This document shows, piece after piece, positions 7,986 to 16,248 of a stretch of DNA of 64,000 bases. The number at the start of each line of letters is the position of its first letter. Position 1 is the stretch's first letter. The stretch comes from Planctomycetota bacterium. Its GTDB lineage: Bacteria; Planctomycetota; UBA1135; UBA2386. The notes beneath the pieces are model-generated. The model made no database searches. It was not told the DNA's origin and worked only from the letters and a program-made list of their open reading frames with translations. The DNA lies in assembly GCA_020638655.1 (NCBI GenBank), contig JACKIC010000009.1, positions 1-64,000 on the forward strand, written 5' to 3'. A program made the translations under genes and the position numbers.

Positions 7986-9608
7986 ATGCGTCTTCTGTAT
8001 GCGCTGGCAGCGACGGCTGCCCTGACCGCGGTTTCTCTCGCCCAGTCCCCGCTCAACACGCTGTTCGCCGCGAACAACGGCGGCGGCAACGGCTGGACGA
8101 TGTACTTCGACGTCACCCTCAACGCGCCCCTGCAGTTCACCTCGCTCGACGTGAACCTCTTCACGGGCAGCATCTCGGGCAGCGTCGACATGTACTGGAC
8201 CCCCAACACCTACGTCGGCAACGACACCAACGCCGGCGCGTGGACCCTGGGTGGTTCGGGCGCGGTGACCGCCAACGCGATGGACACGCCCTCGTCCGTG
8301 GCGCTGTCGTCGTTCACGCTGGCCCCGGGCAACTACGGCATCGCCCTGGTGCACAACAACGTCGCGCCCGCCTACACCGACGGCGACGGCACCCCCGGCG
8401 TGCCGGGTTCGGGCACCAACCAGACCTACAGCACCGCCGAGTTGGTCCTGCGCGCCGGCGCCAGCGCCGGCGGCGGGCTGGGCACGGGGATCTGCTGTGA
8501 CCCCCGCGTCGTCAACTGCGCGATCGGCTACGTGGTCGCGGGCACCGGCACCGTCGCCAACAAGTCGCTCTACGGCACCGGCTGCGTCGCGCAGTACGCC
8601 TCGTTCTACGAGCGCTTCGCGAGCACCCCGTCGATCGACCTGTCGAACACCGCGTTCCGCATGCTCAACACCGGCACGAGCTACATCGTGCTGCCGGGCA
8701 CCAACGCGTTCGTCGCCCCTTCGGCGACGGCCACCAACCTGAACCTCGGTGACGACACCGAGGCGACGGTGACCCTGTCGTCCGCCCTGCCCTACCCTGG
8801 CGGCTCGACCAGCTCGCTGGTCGTCTGCTCGAACGGCTTCATCTCGGTGGCGTCCGGCAACGGCACCAGCTACCAGCCGCTCGGCACGGCGCTGCTCGCC
8901 CGTCCCCACGCCTCGTGGAACGTCTGGCGCGACTTCATCTGCAACGCCACCGGCAACGTGTGGTTCGAGGAGATCGGCGGCGTCGCCTACATCACCTGGA
9001 ACGGCGTCATCGGCTACGTCGGCACCACGGCCGGCACCGTGACCAGCACCTTCCAGCTGCAGTTCGAGCTGGCCACCGGGCACGTCGACTTCGTGTTCGG
9101 CAGCATGGACACCGTCAGCGTCAGCACCTGGGCCGGCGGTGAGGGCTACCTGGTCGGCTTCTCGCCGAGCGGCGCCTCGCTCGATCCGGGCAGCGTCGAC
9201 CTCAGCGCCGTCTTGCCGACCTCGATCGTGCTGCCCGGCAACGACATCGCCCCGCTCGCCCTGAACGCCTCGGCGCGCCCGCTGGTCACGACGACGATCA
9301 ACTTCGACACCACCAACATCCCGGCCGGCACGCCGTTCGGCGCCGTGCTGCTGGGCTTCACCCAGTTCAACCCCGGCATCGACCTCACCGGCATCGGCAT
9401 GAGCGGCTGCCGGCAGTACAACGAAGGCGCGGCGACGCTGCTGTTCCTGCCGGGCGGGAACACCAGCAACTCGCTGGCCTTCACGGTGCCGAACTACATC
9501 GGCTACCAGATCGAGGCGCAGTCGGTCGTCTACGCGCCGGCCGCGGGCCTGACCCAGCTCGGCGCGATCGCCTCGAACGGCCTGGCGCTGTTCCTCGGCA
9601 ACCTGTGA
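7986..9608 (+). CDS. Large secreted protein of unknown function
   Basis: 540 residues from ATG 7986, which begins a clear Sec signal peptide (MRLLYALAATAALTAVSLAQ). The mature part is Gly/Ser/Thr/Asn-rich beta-type sequence with two parts: residues ~20-160 (a jelly-roll-like N-terminal segment with TDGDGTPGVPGSG) and a second domain beginning CVAQYASFYERF that contains NLNLGDDTEATVTL and ITWNGVIGYVG. The second half recalls Planctomycete secreted proteins with a nested beta-sandwich whose name I cannot give. No catalytic motif seen. A perfect 13-bp hairpin follows at 9670-9705. Likely exported and possibly surface or extracellular. Confidence 0.6.
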   Translation: MRLLYALAATAALTAVSLAQSPLNTLFAANNGGGNGWTMYFDVTLNAPLQFTSLDVNLFTGSISGSVDMYWTPNTYVGNDTNAGAWTLGGSGAVTANAMDTPSSVALSSFTLAPGNYGIALVHNNVAPAYTDGDGTPGVPGSGTNQTYSTAELVLRAGASAGGGLGTGICCDPRVVNCAIGYVVAGTGTVANKSLYGTGCVAQYASFYERFASTPSIDLSNTAFRMLNTGTSYIVLPGTNAFVAPSATATNLNLGDDTEATVTLSSALPYPGGSTSSLVVCSNGFISVASGNGTSYQPLGTALLARPHASWNVWRDFICNATGNVWFEEIGGVAYITWNGVIGYVGTTAGTVTSTFQLQFELATGHVDFVFGSMDTVSVSTWAGGEGYLVGFSPSGASLDPGSVDLSAVLPTSIVLPGNDIAPLALNASARPLVTTTINFDTTNIPAGTPFGAVLLGFTQFNPGIDLTGIGMSGCRQYNEGAATLLFLPGGNTSNSLAFTVPNYIGYQIEAQSVVYAPAAGLTQLGAIASNGLALFLGNL

Positions 9609-9669
9609 TCCGGGCACGCTGATCGAAGCGCCGCGCGGGCTCCGCCTGCGCGACGCCACGACAGCGACA

Positions 9670-9705
9670 CGCGGCCGTCCGGCGCGAGCGCTCCGGACGG
9701 CCGCG
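9670..9705. terminator. 13-bp perfect hairpin between convergent genes
   Basis: Arms 9670-9682 and 9693-9705 (cgcggccgtccgg and its exact complement) with a 10-base loop. It lies between two convergent genes and has no U-run on either side. It is probably a bidirectional transcription-stopping or RNA-stabilising hairpin rather than a textbook intrinsic terminator. Confidence 0.5.
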
Positions 9706-9742
9706 CGCCTGTACGCACGGCTGCCGGACGGCTGCCCGCCAG

Positions 9743-10930
9743 CTACCGGCGCACGGGCCGGGCCGGCACCGCCGCGATCTGCGGCTCGTCGACCGACTTG
9801 GGCAGGCCCGCCTGCAGCCAGTGCAGGATGCGCGCCACCCGGTAGTAATAGCGATGGTGCCGCATCACCAGGTCGTGGCCCTCCGCCGCGACCCGGGCGC
9901 GATCGTCGTCGCGCTGCAGCCACTCGCCGATCTTGGCCAGCGCGTCCTCCTCGTCGCGATACCACGCGAGGTGCTGGCCGTCCTGGAACACGCACTCGAG
10001 CTTGGGCACGTAGTGCGTGAGGTGGAAGCCGCCGCAGGCCATCGTCAGGAAGGTGCGGTTGCTGAAGTAGAAGAGGTCGTCGTTGACCTCGTTGACCCCG
10101 AGCACGATGCGCGAGGTCGCGCACACGCTGGCGTAGCCGCGCGGGTCCACGGGCCCGCGCACCCGCAGGTCCCCGTGCAGGTGCGGCCAACGGTCCCAGT
10201 GCAGGCCGAAGACTTCGGTGTCGAAGTGGCGCGCGACCTCGGCCAGGAACGAGGCGCGCTGCCCCTTGCGCCCTGGCCCGCCGATGAACGCGACGTCGCG
10301 GCGCTTCTCCTGTGGCGGCGCCGGGTGGTGATAGCGGGCCGAGAACCCGCTCATCAGGAACACCATGTTGTCGAGCCCGCGTTCGCGCAGCCACGCGAAC
10401 CGGGCCGGGTTGCTCATGCAGACCATGTCGGCCAGCGCGAAGTAGTCGACGATCGAACCGTCGAGCGATTCGAGCGCCTCTTCACACCAGATCACCAGGC
10501 GGGCGTCGCGACGGAACTCCTCGGCCAGCACGGCCGGCAGATCGCGGAAGAACACGAACACGACGTCCGGCTTGAACCGACGGAACTCGGCGCGCGCGAG
10601 CTTCAGCGCCAGGTTCGCACCGAACCAGCGCCGCATCGTCGCCATGTTGCGCCAGCGCACGTCGACGCCGTGCTCGCGCCACGCGTCGACGAGGGCGCCC
10701 GTGCAGCGCGTGCGCGACATGCTCTTGCCGAAGAACAGCACGCGGCGCACCGGCCCGGCGGGACGACCGGCGGCTGCTCCGGCTGCCGGCAACACCACCG
10801 CCGGCTCGGGATCCTGCGCGCCCGCACGCTCGTCGGCGAAACCCGTGAGGTCCAAGGGCGGCGGTTCTCCCGGCCCGGACCGACAGCCGCCGTCAGGAGG
10901 ATTCACTCCCAGTGGTTCGCCCGTCCCCAT
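9743..10930 (-). CDS. CgeB-type glycosyltransferase (Glyco_trans_1_2)
   Basis: 395 residues if started at ATG 10930; a GTG at 10906 is also possible. A GT-B-like protein: VRRVLFFGKSMSRTRC at the start of the N-terminal Rossmann-like half, VVFVFFRDLPAVL, then the C-terminal half typical of CgeB/DUF3880 proteins with RRDVAFIGGPGRKGQR, IVLGVNEVNDD, SNRTFLTMACGGF and the final EEDALAKIGEWL. It probably adds a sugar to a surface polysaccharide or lipid A core. It is the last gene of a minus-strand surface-sugar operon; its start overlaps the end of the kinase-like gene by up to 38 bases. Confidence 0.75.
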   Translation of the reverse strand: MGTGEPLGVNPPDGGCRSGPGEPPPLDLTGFADERAGAQDPEPAVVLPAAGAAAGRPAGPVRRVLFFGKSMSRTRCTGALVDAWREHGVDVRWRNMATMRRWFGANLALKLARAEFRRFKPDVVFVFFRDLPAVLAEEFRRDARLVIWCEEALESLDGSIVDYFALADMVCMSNPARFAWLRERGLDNMVFLMSGFSARYHHPAPPQEKRRDVAFIGGPGRKGQRASFLAEVARHFDTEVFGLHWDRWPHLHGDLRVRGPVDPRGYASVCATSRIVLGVNEVNDDLFYFSNRTFLTMACGGFHLTHYVPKLECVFQDGQHLAWYRDEEDALAKIGEWLQRDDDRARVAAEGHDLVMRHHRYYYRVARILHWLQAGLPKSVDEPQIAAVPARPVRR

Positions 10931-11975
10931 GCGCCTTCGTCCCCCCTGGTTGGAGCAGCCAGCCGTGGCGCAGTAGACCGCTCCGCGCCTCTGCCAATTC
11001 TGCTGCTTTGCGATGCTCGCACGGACCGGGAACATACAAGGAACAACCACCGCCGAACCACCACCAGTTACGGAACAGCGCGGGAAACACGGGATTGCGG
11101 CCCTCGAACACCTCGAGCGCGCGCTGCCCCAGCCACGCCTCGTACAACTCGCAGCCGCCGCGCCACCAGTTTCCGGAGACCAGGTCTCCGCGCCGCCGAT
11201 ACTCGATGCCCAACAAGCCGAAACGGCGCGTGAACTGCGTCGATTCGTGCAGACAACGCAGCAGGCGACCGCGGTCGAAGTGCTGCTGCTGCTGCACCCC
11301 GCGCTGCCGCGCCGCCGCCACCTCGTCCTGATCGTGCAGCAGGCCACCGGCGAGCAGGGCCGCCGCCGCGGCCGCGTCCTCCACCCCGCTGCCCTGCCAC
11401 AGGCGGGCCGCCGCCGCGATGCGCCACCGCGCCTCGGACAGCGCCGCGCCGTGCCGGCGCGCCGACTGCAGGTCCAGGACGGCGAGTTCGCCGTCGGTCT
11501 GCATCACGAAGTTGGCGAAGTGCAGGTCGCGGTGTTCGATGCCGGCGTCGAGCAGCCGCCGCGTCAGCCGCGCCGCCGCGGCAAAGTCCAGGCCCGGGTC
11601 GGCAGGCCTGGCCACGGGCAACGCGCGCATCACCAACATCGAGCGTCGCGGCAGCCCCCAGCGCCGCTGCGTGCGCACCGCGAGCACGTCTGGGCAGGCG
11701 ACCCCCGCCGCGCGCACCGCCGCGAGCAGCCGGGCCTCGTGCAACGCGGGCAGCGCGCGATGGCAATACCGCAGCCGGTCCTTGGCGCGCGGGAACGTCA
11801 TCACCTTGACGAACACCTCCCCCGAGGGCAGCAGCGCCTTGTGCACGGCCCGGATCAGGCGCCGTTGCACCAGGATCAGCTCGCCGGGCACCTCCCCGTG
11901 TTCGACGAAGTGCGACCACCACCGCGCCACCGCCGCCGCGTCGCGCGCGGCGGCGTCGCCCGCCGACGGCGTCAC
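10893..11975 (-). CDS. LPS core kinase-like protein (KdkA/WaaP family)
   Basis: 360 residues from a GTG at 11975 that overlaps the previous stop (GTGA). Eukaryotic-kinase-like fold of the lipopolysaccharide kinase group: an ATP lysine in GEVFVKVMTF (K57), catalytic loop IEHRDLHFANF (H148-R-D150), and metal-binding LAVLDLQS (D168). These proteins phosphorylate Kdo or heptose in the inner core on the cytoplasmic side. The glycosyltransferase neighbours on both sides fit a lipid A core assembly operon. The exact acceptor cannot be told from sequence. Confidence 0.78.
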   Translation of the reverse strand: MTPSAGDAAARDAAAVARWWSHFVEHGEVPGELILVQRRLIRAVHKALLPSGEVFVKVMTFPRAKDRLRYCHRALPALHEARLLAAVRAAGVACPDVLAVRTQRRWGLPRRSMLVMRALPVARPADPGLDFAAAARLTRRLLDAGIEHRDLHFANFVMQTDGELAVLDLQSARRHGAALSEARWRIAAAARLWQGSGVEDAAAAAALLAGGLLHDQDEVAAARQRGVQQQQHFDRGRLLRCLHESTQFTRRFGLLGIEYRRRGDLVSGNWWRGGCELYEAWLGQRALEVFEGRNPVFPALFRNWWWFGGGCSLYVPGPCEHRKAAELAEARSGLLRHGWLLQPGGTKAHGDGRTTGSESS

Positions 11976-13153
11976 GGCCGGGCTCCGCCGCGGCCCAGCA
12001 GTTCGGCGTAGAGGTCGCGCGTCCGCATCGCGGCCCGCACCGGGTCCATGTCGAGGCTCGCGCGCTGCAGCGCGGCGTGCCCCCACGCGCGCCGCAACGC
12101 GTCGTCGCCGAGCAGGCGCAGCAGCGCCGCCGCCATCACCGCCTCATCCTCGACGCAGGCGACGCCGGGCTTCTCACCGGCGCGTCGCTCGGCGAGCAGT
12201 TCGGGCAGGATGCCGCGCTGCGTCGCCACCACGGGCAGGGCGAACGCCATCGCCTCACAGACCGCGCGGCACGTGCCGTCGCTGCCGGGCACGAGGAACA
12301 GGAACGCGTCGAGCGAGCGCAGCGCCGCCGAGTAGTCGGGTTCGCGCTGGTAGCCGGGCAACACCACGTGCTGCTGCAGCCCGAGCCGCGCGATCGGCGC
12401 GGTCACCAGCTGCGCCGTGTCCTCGGCGTTGCCGCGTCCGAGCAGGACGAAGCGCGCCTCGGGCATCGCGTCGACCACGCGCCGCGCGACCGCCCACAAC
12501 AGCTCGAAGCGGCGGTGCGGCTGGATGCGCGCGGTGATGCCGACCACCTTGTGCTGCGGCCCCAGCCCCCAGCGCGCGCGCAGGTCGCCGCCCTGCCGCT
12601 CGCGCGGCTCGGTGACGGGTTCTTGCAGGAGCACCTGCGCCGGCCGCAGCGCGAAGCGCTCGATCACGCCGCGGACGCAGCTCGCGGTCGGCGCCAGCAC
12701 CGCCGCGGTGCGCGCGAACGCGTAGCGCTCGCGCCAGCCGCGCGGCGGCGCCGCGGGCTCGTACAACGTGCGCACCACCGGCGGCGGCGACGCCAGCCGC
12801 CGGCACGCGACCGTCGCCAGCAGGTGATCGGCCGGCAGGTGGCAGTGCAGCAGGGCGAAGCGTTCGCGCTCGAGGATGCGCCGCAGCGCGCGCACGTCGC
12901 GCAGCAGCGACGAGACCCGGAAGTGCTTGCGCAGTTCGAGCCCCTCGAGCGTCGGCAGGCGCCAGCGTTCGAGCTGTTCGGCGATGTGGTGCTGTCCGCC
13001 CGGGTGCACGAAGCCGGCCTTGGTGAAGGTCACGTCCAGGCCCAGATCGCGCAGCCGCGCCGCGGCGCGGATCGCCGGGTCGGCGGGCCCCGTCCACTTG
13101 TAGTTGGCGAACAGATGCAGGATCCGCGCGCCATCGAGGCCGCGCGTCGTCAT
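11972..13153 (-). CDS. Glycosyltransferase family 4-type protein
   Basis: 393 residues. GT-B fold: N-terminal ARILHLFANYKWTGPADP, middle FALLHCHLPADHLLA, then the nucleotide-sugar domain VVGITARIQPHRRFELL, ARFVLLGRGNAED, HVVLPGYQREPDY and the donor-site E-x7-E region (VPGSDGTCRAVCEAMAFALPV). ATG at 13153 overlaps the stop of the upstream GT2 gene by 4 bases, and its own stop overlaps the next start by 4 bases. It probably transfers a heptose or hexose to a lipid-linked core; specificity is not visible. Confidence 0.85.
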   Translation of the reverse strand: MTTRGLDGARILHLFANYKWTGPADPAIRAAARLRDLGLDVTFTKAGFVHPGGQHHIAEQLERWRLPTLEGLELRKHFRVSSLLRDVRALRRILERERFALLHCHLPADHLLATVACRRLASPPPVVRTLYEPAAPPRGWRERYAFARTAAVLAPTASCVRGVIERFALRPAQVLLQEPVTEPRERQGGDLRARWGLGPQHKVVGITARIQPHRRFELLWAVARRVVDAMPEARFVLLGRGNAEDTAQLVTAPIARLGLQQHVVLPGYQREPDYSAALRSLDAFLFLVPGSDGTCRAVCEAMAFALPVVATQRGILPELLAERRAGEKPGVACVEDEAVMAAALLRLLGDDALRRAWGHAALQRASLDMDPVRAAMRTRDLYAELLGRGGARP

Positions 13154-13932
13154 GCGCTCCCCCGCGGCAGCCACAACAGCCGCCAGTACTTCTTCCAGTC
13201 GGTGTAGGCGGCCATCGCGGCGATCAGCAGACCGCGCCAGCCGTCGAGGAAGCCGCGCTTGAGCAGCAGGCTCTTGCAGAACACCGCCGGCGGCCGCACC
13301 AGCAGGTCGAACGGGTTGGTGCGCCGTCCGGCGCGCGCCAGCGCCGCCGCGGCGATCGCCGTGAACGAGTCGATGGTGCGCAGGTGGTGCCGGAAGTCGC
13401 GATAGCTCAGGTGTTCGATCGGCCCCCGCAACCGCTGCACGACCGCGTCTTGGGCAGGCTCGACCCGATCGTGCGGGTTGGTGCCGCCCCAGCGGGCCCG
13501 CCGACGATCGAACAACCGGATCTTGCGGTCGGGCCAGTACAGCCCCCGGCGCACGATCCGGCCGAGGTAGTGGTTACGCCGCGGCATCTCGTAGGCGTCG
13601 GCCTGCAGGCCGCGTTCGCGCAGCGCGTCGAGTTCGGCCCGCAGCTCGGGCGTGACCCGCTCGTCGGCGTCCAGACAGAACACCCAGTCGTTCGCGGCCT
13701 GCTCGATCGCGAACTGCTTCTGCTCGCGGTGCCCGGGGAACGGCGCGTTGACGACCACCCTGGCGCCGAGCTCCGCGGCGAGCTCGCGCGTGCCGTCGTC
13801 GCTGCCGCTGTCGACCACGAGCACCTCGTCGCAGAAGTCGAGCGAACGCACGCAGTCGGCGATGCGATCCGCCTCCCGGAAGCTGATCACGCAACCGCTG
13901 AGCTTGGGCCGTGCGGGTTCAGGATGCCCCAT
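13150..13932 (-). CDS. Glycosyltransferase family 2, WaaE/KdtX-like
   Basis: 260 residues. GT-A fold of the WaaE type: LSGCVISFREADRIADCVRSL, EVLVVDSGSDDGT with the DxSxSxD donor loop, VFCLDADERVTPEL carrying the metal DAD motif, then YWPDRKIRLFDRRR and the C-terminal WKKYWRLLW segment seen in lipopolysaccharide core beta-glucosyltransferases. The start overlaps the end of the small upstream gene by 14 bases, and the stop overlaps the next gene by 4. It acts at the cytoplasmic membrane in core oligosaccharide synthesis. Confidence 0.85.
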   Translation of the reverse strand: MGHPEPARPKLSGCVISFREADRIADCVRSLDFCDEVLVVDSGSDDGTRELAAELGARVVVNAPFPGHREQKQFAIEQAANDWVFCLDADERVTPELRAELDALRERGLQADAYEMPRRNHYLGRIVRRGLYWPDRKIRLFDRRRARWGGTNPHDRVEPAQDAVVQRLRGPIEHLSYRDFRHHLRTIDSFTAIAAAALARAGRRTNPFDLLVRPPAVFCKSLLLKRGFLDGWRGLLIAAMAAYTDWKKYWRLLWLPRGSA

Positions 13933-14248
13933 CCGCCGCCTCCGCGGCGCTGCCGAGCATGCGCGTCTGGATCTGTTGCAGGGTGTCCTGGATCTCGCCG
14001 AGCCGCCGCCCCCAGTCCTGGAAGCGGCGGTCCTGCTCGACGGCCGCCGCCGCGGCGCGCATCACGCGCTGCCGCTCTTCGGGCGACACGTCGAGCTTCT
14101 CGTGTAGCAGGTACTGGTTGCTGTAGCCGAGCACCTGGCCCCACCGCAGCAGCTCGAGGACCTCACCGAGCAGCTCGCAGAGCTGCAGTTCGGCTTCGGT
14201 GAGGCCCTGCGAGCGGGCCTTCTGCTTGCGGCGGCGATGGGACGTCAA
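13919..14248 (-). CDS. Small soluble protein of unknown function
   Basis: About 109 residues from a TTG at 14248, the first usable start after the superoxide dismutase stop; a ccgagg sequence lies just upstream as a weak ribosome site. No ATG is available in the conserved-looking part. The sequence starts very basic (SHRRRKQKAR), then is helical: LTEAELQLCELLGEVLELL, YSNQYLLHEKLDVSPEERQ, and a C-terminal coiled-coil-like stretch RLGEIQDTLQQIQTRML. It overlaps the next gene by 14 bases, which supports a real gene. No family recognised. Confidence 0.55.
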   Translation of the reverse strand: MTSHRRRKQKARSQGLTEAELQLCELLGEVLELLRWGQVLGYSNQYLLHEKLDVSPEERQRVMRAAAAAVEQDRRFQDWGRRLGEIQDTLQQIQTRMLGSAAEAADGAS

Positions 14249-14283
14249 GCGGTGCCTCGGCTCGGGTGGGGCCCAGGTCGGGC

Positions 14284-14886
14284 TCAGGCCTTGGCCAGGT
14301 TCGCGTTCGCGAAGTCCCAGTTGATCAGGTGCTCGAGGAAGGTCTTGATGTAGTCGGGGCGACGGTTCTGGAAGTCGAGGTAGTAGGCGTGCTCCCAGAC
14401 GTCCATCGTCAGCAGCGGCGTGCAGCCGGCCGCGGTCACGGGCGTCTCGGCGTTGGGGGTCTTCTTGACCGCCAGCTTGCCGTTCTCGAGCACCAGCCAC
14501 GCCCAGCCGCTGCCAAACTGCGTCGCGCCCGCCTGGCTGAACAGCTCGACGAACTTGTCGTAGCCGCCGAGGTCGGCGTCGATCTTCGCGGCGATCGCGC
14601 CGGTCGGCTTGCCACCGCCGCCCGGCTTCATCGAGTTCCAGTAGAACGTGTGGTTCCAGACCTGGGCGGCGTTGTTGAAGATGCCGGCCTTGTCGGCCTT
14701 GCCCGCGGTCGCCTTGACGATGTCGACCAGGGCCATCGAGGCGTACTCGGTGCCTTCGATCAGCTTGTTGCCGTTCGTCACGTAAGCCTGGTGGTGCTTG
14801 CCGTGGTGGATCGACAGGGTCTGGGAGTTGATGTGGGGAGCCAACGCGTCGTTCGCGTAGGGCAACGGGGGGAGTTCGATAGCCAT
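14284..14886 (-). CDS. sodB: Superoxide dismutase, Fe/Mn type
   Basis: 200 residues, normal length. All four metal ligands are visible: H27 (SIHHGKHHQAYV), H79 (VWNHTFYW), D162 and H166 (DVWEHAYYLD). FGSGWAWLV and the N-terminal ELPPLPYANDALAP are typical. The absence of a signal peptide points to a cytoplasmic enzyme removing superoxide. The motif set leans to the iron type but cannot exclude manganese. It is upstream of the surface-sugar genes with only 35 bases to the next one, so it may share their transcript. Confidence 0.95.
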   Translation of the reverse strand: MAIELPPLPYANDALAPHINSQTLSIHHGKHHQAYVTNGNKLIEGTEYASMALVDIVKATAGKADKAGIFNNAAQVWNHTFYWNSMKPGGGGKPTGAIAAKIDADLGGYDKFVELFSQAGATQFGSGWAWLVLENGKLAVKKTPNAETPVTAAGCTPLLTMDVWEHAYYLDFQNRRPDYIKTFLEHLINWDFANANLAKA

Positions 14887-15086
14887 GGCGTGTAGTAGGT
14901 GGTCAGCGAGGGCCGGGCAAGCCGACCGCAGAAGGGAGCGCACCACGTTACGGAACGCCGCCGCGGTCGCACGCCCAAAGGCGTCAGGACCCGCGCGGGC
15001 TGGACCCCGACCGCGAGAACTGCGCCTCTCGCAGCGGGTTGCCGAGGCGCGCTGGGTTCGCGCCGCGCGGCGCGTAGCCTGTCGGC

Positions 15087-15881
15087 ATGAGCGACGCCGC
15101 CCCCACCACGCCGCTGCCGGGCTTCACCGATCTGCTGCGGACCGTCGCGCGCCTGCGCGCGCCCGACGGCTGCCCCTGGGACCGCGAGCAGACCATGGCC
15201 AGCATGGCGCCGCACCTGATCGAGGAGGCCTATGAAGCCGCCGACGCCCTGCGGCGCGGCGATGTCGACGCCGCGCGCGAAGAGCTCGGCGACGTGCTCG
15301 TCAACGTCGCCCTCGTCGCCCAGATGGGCCACGAACAGGGGGTCTGCGACGCGGACGGCATCGCCGGCGCGGCCGCGGCCAAGCTCGTGCGCCGGCACCC
15401 ACACGTGTTCGGCGACGCCCGCGCCGACGGCGCCGAAATGGCCTACCGCAACTGGGAGCGCATCAAGCAGGCCGAGCGCAAGCAGCAGGACGGCCCCAAG
15501 GGCGTGCTCGACGGCGTGCCGGCGGCGCTGCCGGCGCTGCTGCGCGCCTTCCGGCTCGGCGAGAAGGCGGCGCGCGTCGGCTTCGACTGGCCCGACCGCC
15601 AGGGCCCCCGCGCCAAGCTCGACGAGGAGCTCGGCGAGCTCGACGCCGCGATCGCCAGCGGCGACCGGGCGGCGATCGCCGACGAGCTCGGCGATGTGCT
15701 GTTCAGCCTGTGCAACCTGGCCAGGCACCTGGGCGCGAATCCCGAGATGGCGCTGGCCGGCACCGCCGACAAGTTCCAGCGCCGGTTCGCCAGCGTCGAG
15801 CAGCAGTTCGAATACCAGCTGCAGGGGCGCTCACTCGCGGAGCTGGACGCCGCCTGGAACCGCGCCAAGACGGCCGAGTGA
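15087..15881 (+). CDS. mazG: Nucleoside triphosphate pyrophosphohydrolase
   Basis: 264 residues, two MazG repeats as in E. coli MazG. The first has LRAPDGCPWDREQTM, HLIEEAYEAADAL and REELGDVLVNVALVAQM; the second has KLDEELGELDAAI and DELGDVLFSLCNLAR. The paired ExxE and ExxD residues bind Mg2+. It hydrolyses (d)NTPs to monophosphates, for example to clean aberrant nucleotides or lower stringent-response signals. It is divergent from sodB with a 200-base gap and followed by a strong 17-bp hairpin. Confidence 0.93.
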   Translation: MSDAAPTTPLPGFTDLLRTVARLRAPDGCPWDREQTMASMAPHLIEEAYEAADALRRGDVDAAREELGDVLVNVALVAQMGHEQGVCDADGIAGAAAAKLVRRHPHVFGDARADGAEMAYRNWERIKQAERKQQDGPKGVLDGVPAALPALLRAFRLGEKAARVGFDWPDRQGPRAKLDEELGELDAAIASGDRAAIADELGDVLFSLCNLARHLGANPEMALAGTADKFQRRFASVEQQFEYQLQGRSLAELDAAWNRAKTAE

Positions 15882-15938
15882 GCTGATTCCTTGCGTGGCG
15901 TACCCGGGCCAGCTCCGTACACCACGCAAGGAATCAGC
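15882..15938 (+). terminator. 17-bp perfect inverted repeat after mazG
   Basis: Left arm 15882-15898 and right arm 15922-15938 are exact complements (gctgattccttgcgtgg), and four more inner bases pair after one mismatch. It begins directly after the mazG stop. No U-run follows, so it may be a 3'-end stabilising or rho-assisted structure rather than an intrinsic terminator. Confidence 0.55.
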
Positions 15939-16181
15939 CCGTCGGCATGGCGACGGACCACCGACGACTCGACGGCTGGCCGACGCGGCTGACCGACAGC
16001 ACGGGGGCACGCTTGCCCGGAGGCGCCCGAAGACGGCCAGGATCCGGCCATAAACTACTTTTCACGCAACCGCTTATGTCGATCGGCGAAAAATCGCCAC
16101 CAACTTCCGGAGATGGCACGGATCCTGCTCCAGGGTGGTCGGTGGAAAGAAACGCCTGGGCATGGGCCCAGTGGCAGGGAT
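15939..16181 (+). other. Intergenic stretch upstream of an intrinsic terminator; possible small RNA
   Basis: No convincing protein-coding sequence on either strand. It contains an AT-richer patch near 16050-16090 followed by a GC-rich, purine-biased part that runs into the strong plus-strand terminator at 16182-16225. Since mazG already has its own hairpin at 15882, a separate short transcript is plausible. I could not match it to SRP RNA, tmRNA, RNase P, 6S RNA or a known riboswitch by eye. Confidence 0.25.
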
Positions 16182-16225
16182 GGGCCTCGGTGTGGGGTGG
16201 TGCCTCACCGAGGCCCGCTTTTTTT
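16182..16225 (+). terminator. Intrinsic (rho-independent) terminator
   Basis: Perfect 11-bp stem, arms 16182-16192 (gggcctcggtg) and 16206-16216, followed by gc and a run of seven T at 16219-16225. The T-run is only on the plus strand, so it ends rightward transcription arriving from mazG or from an RNA gene in between. Confidence 0.85.
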
Positions 16226-16248
16226 GGCGGGCGCACCCCGCGGGCGGC

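Noticed and set aside
7740..10394. 884-codon minus-strand open frame opposite the secreted protein
   Set aside because: Real protein patterns (signal peptide, beta repeats) are on the plus strand; this frame has none, and it runs through purK and the glycosyltransferase in wrong frames.
16045..16180. Candidate SRP, 6S, tmRNA or cyclic-di-GMP riboswitch
   Set aside because: None of the diagnostic conserved sequences was found; left as an unidentified possible RNA.
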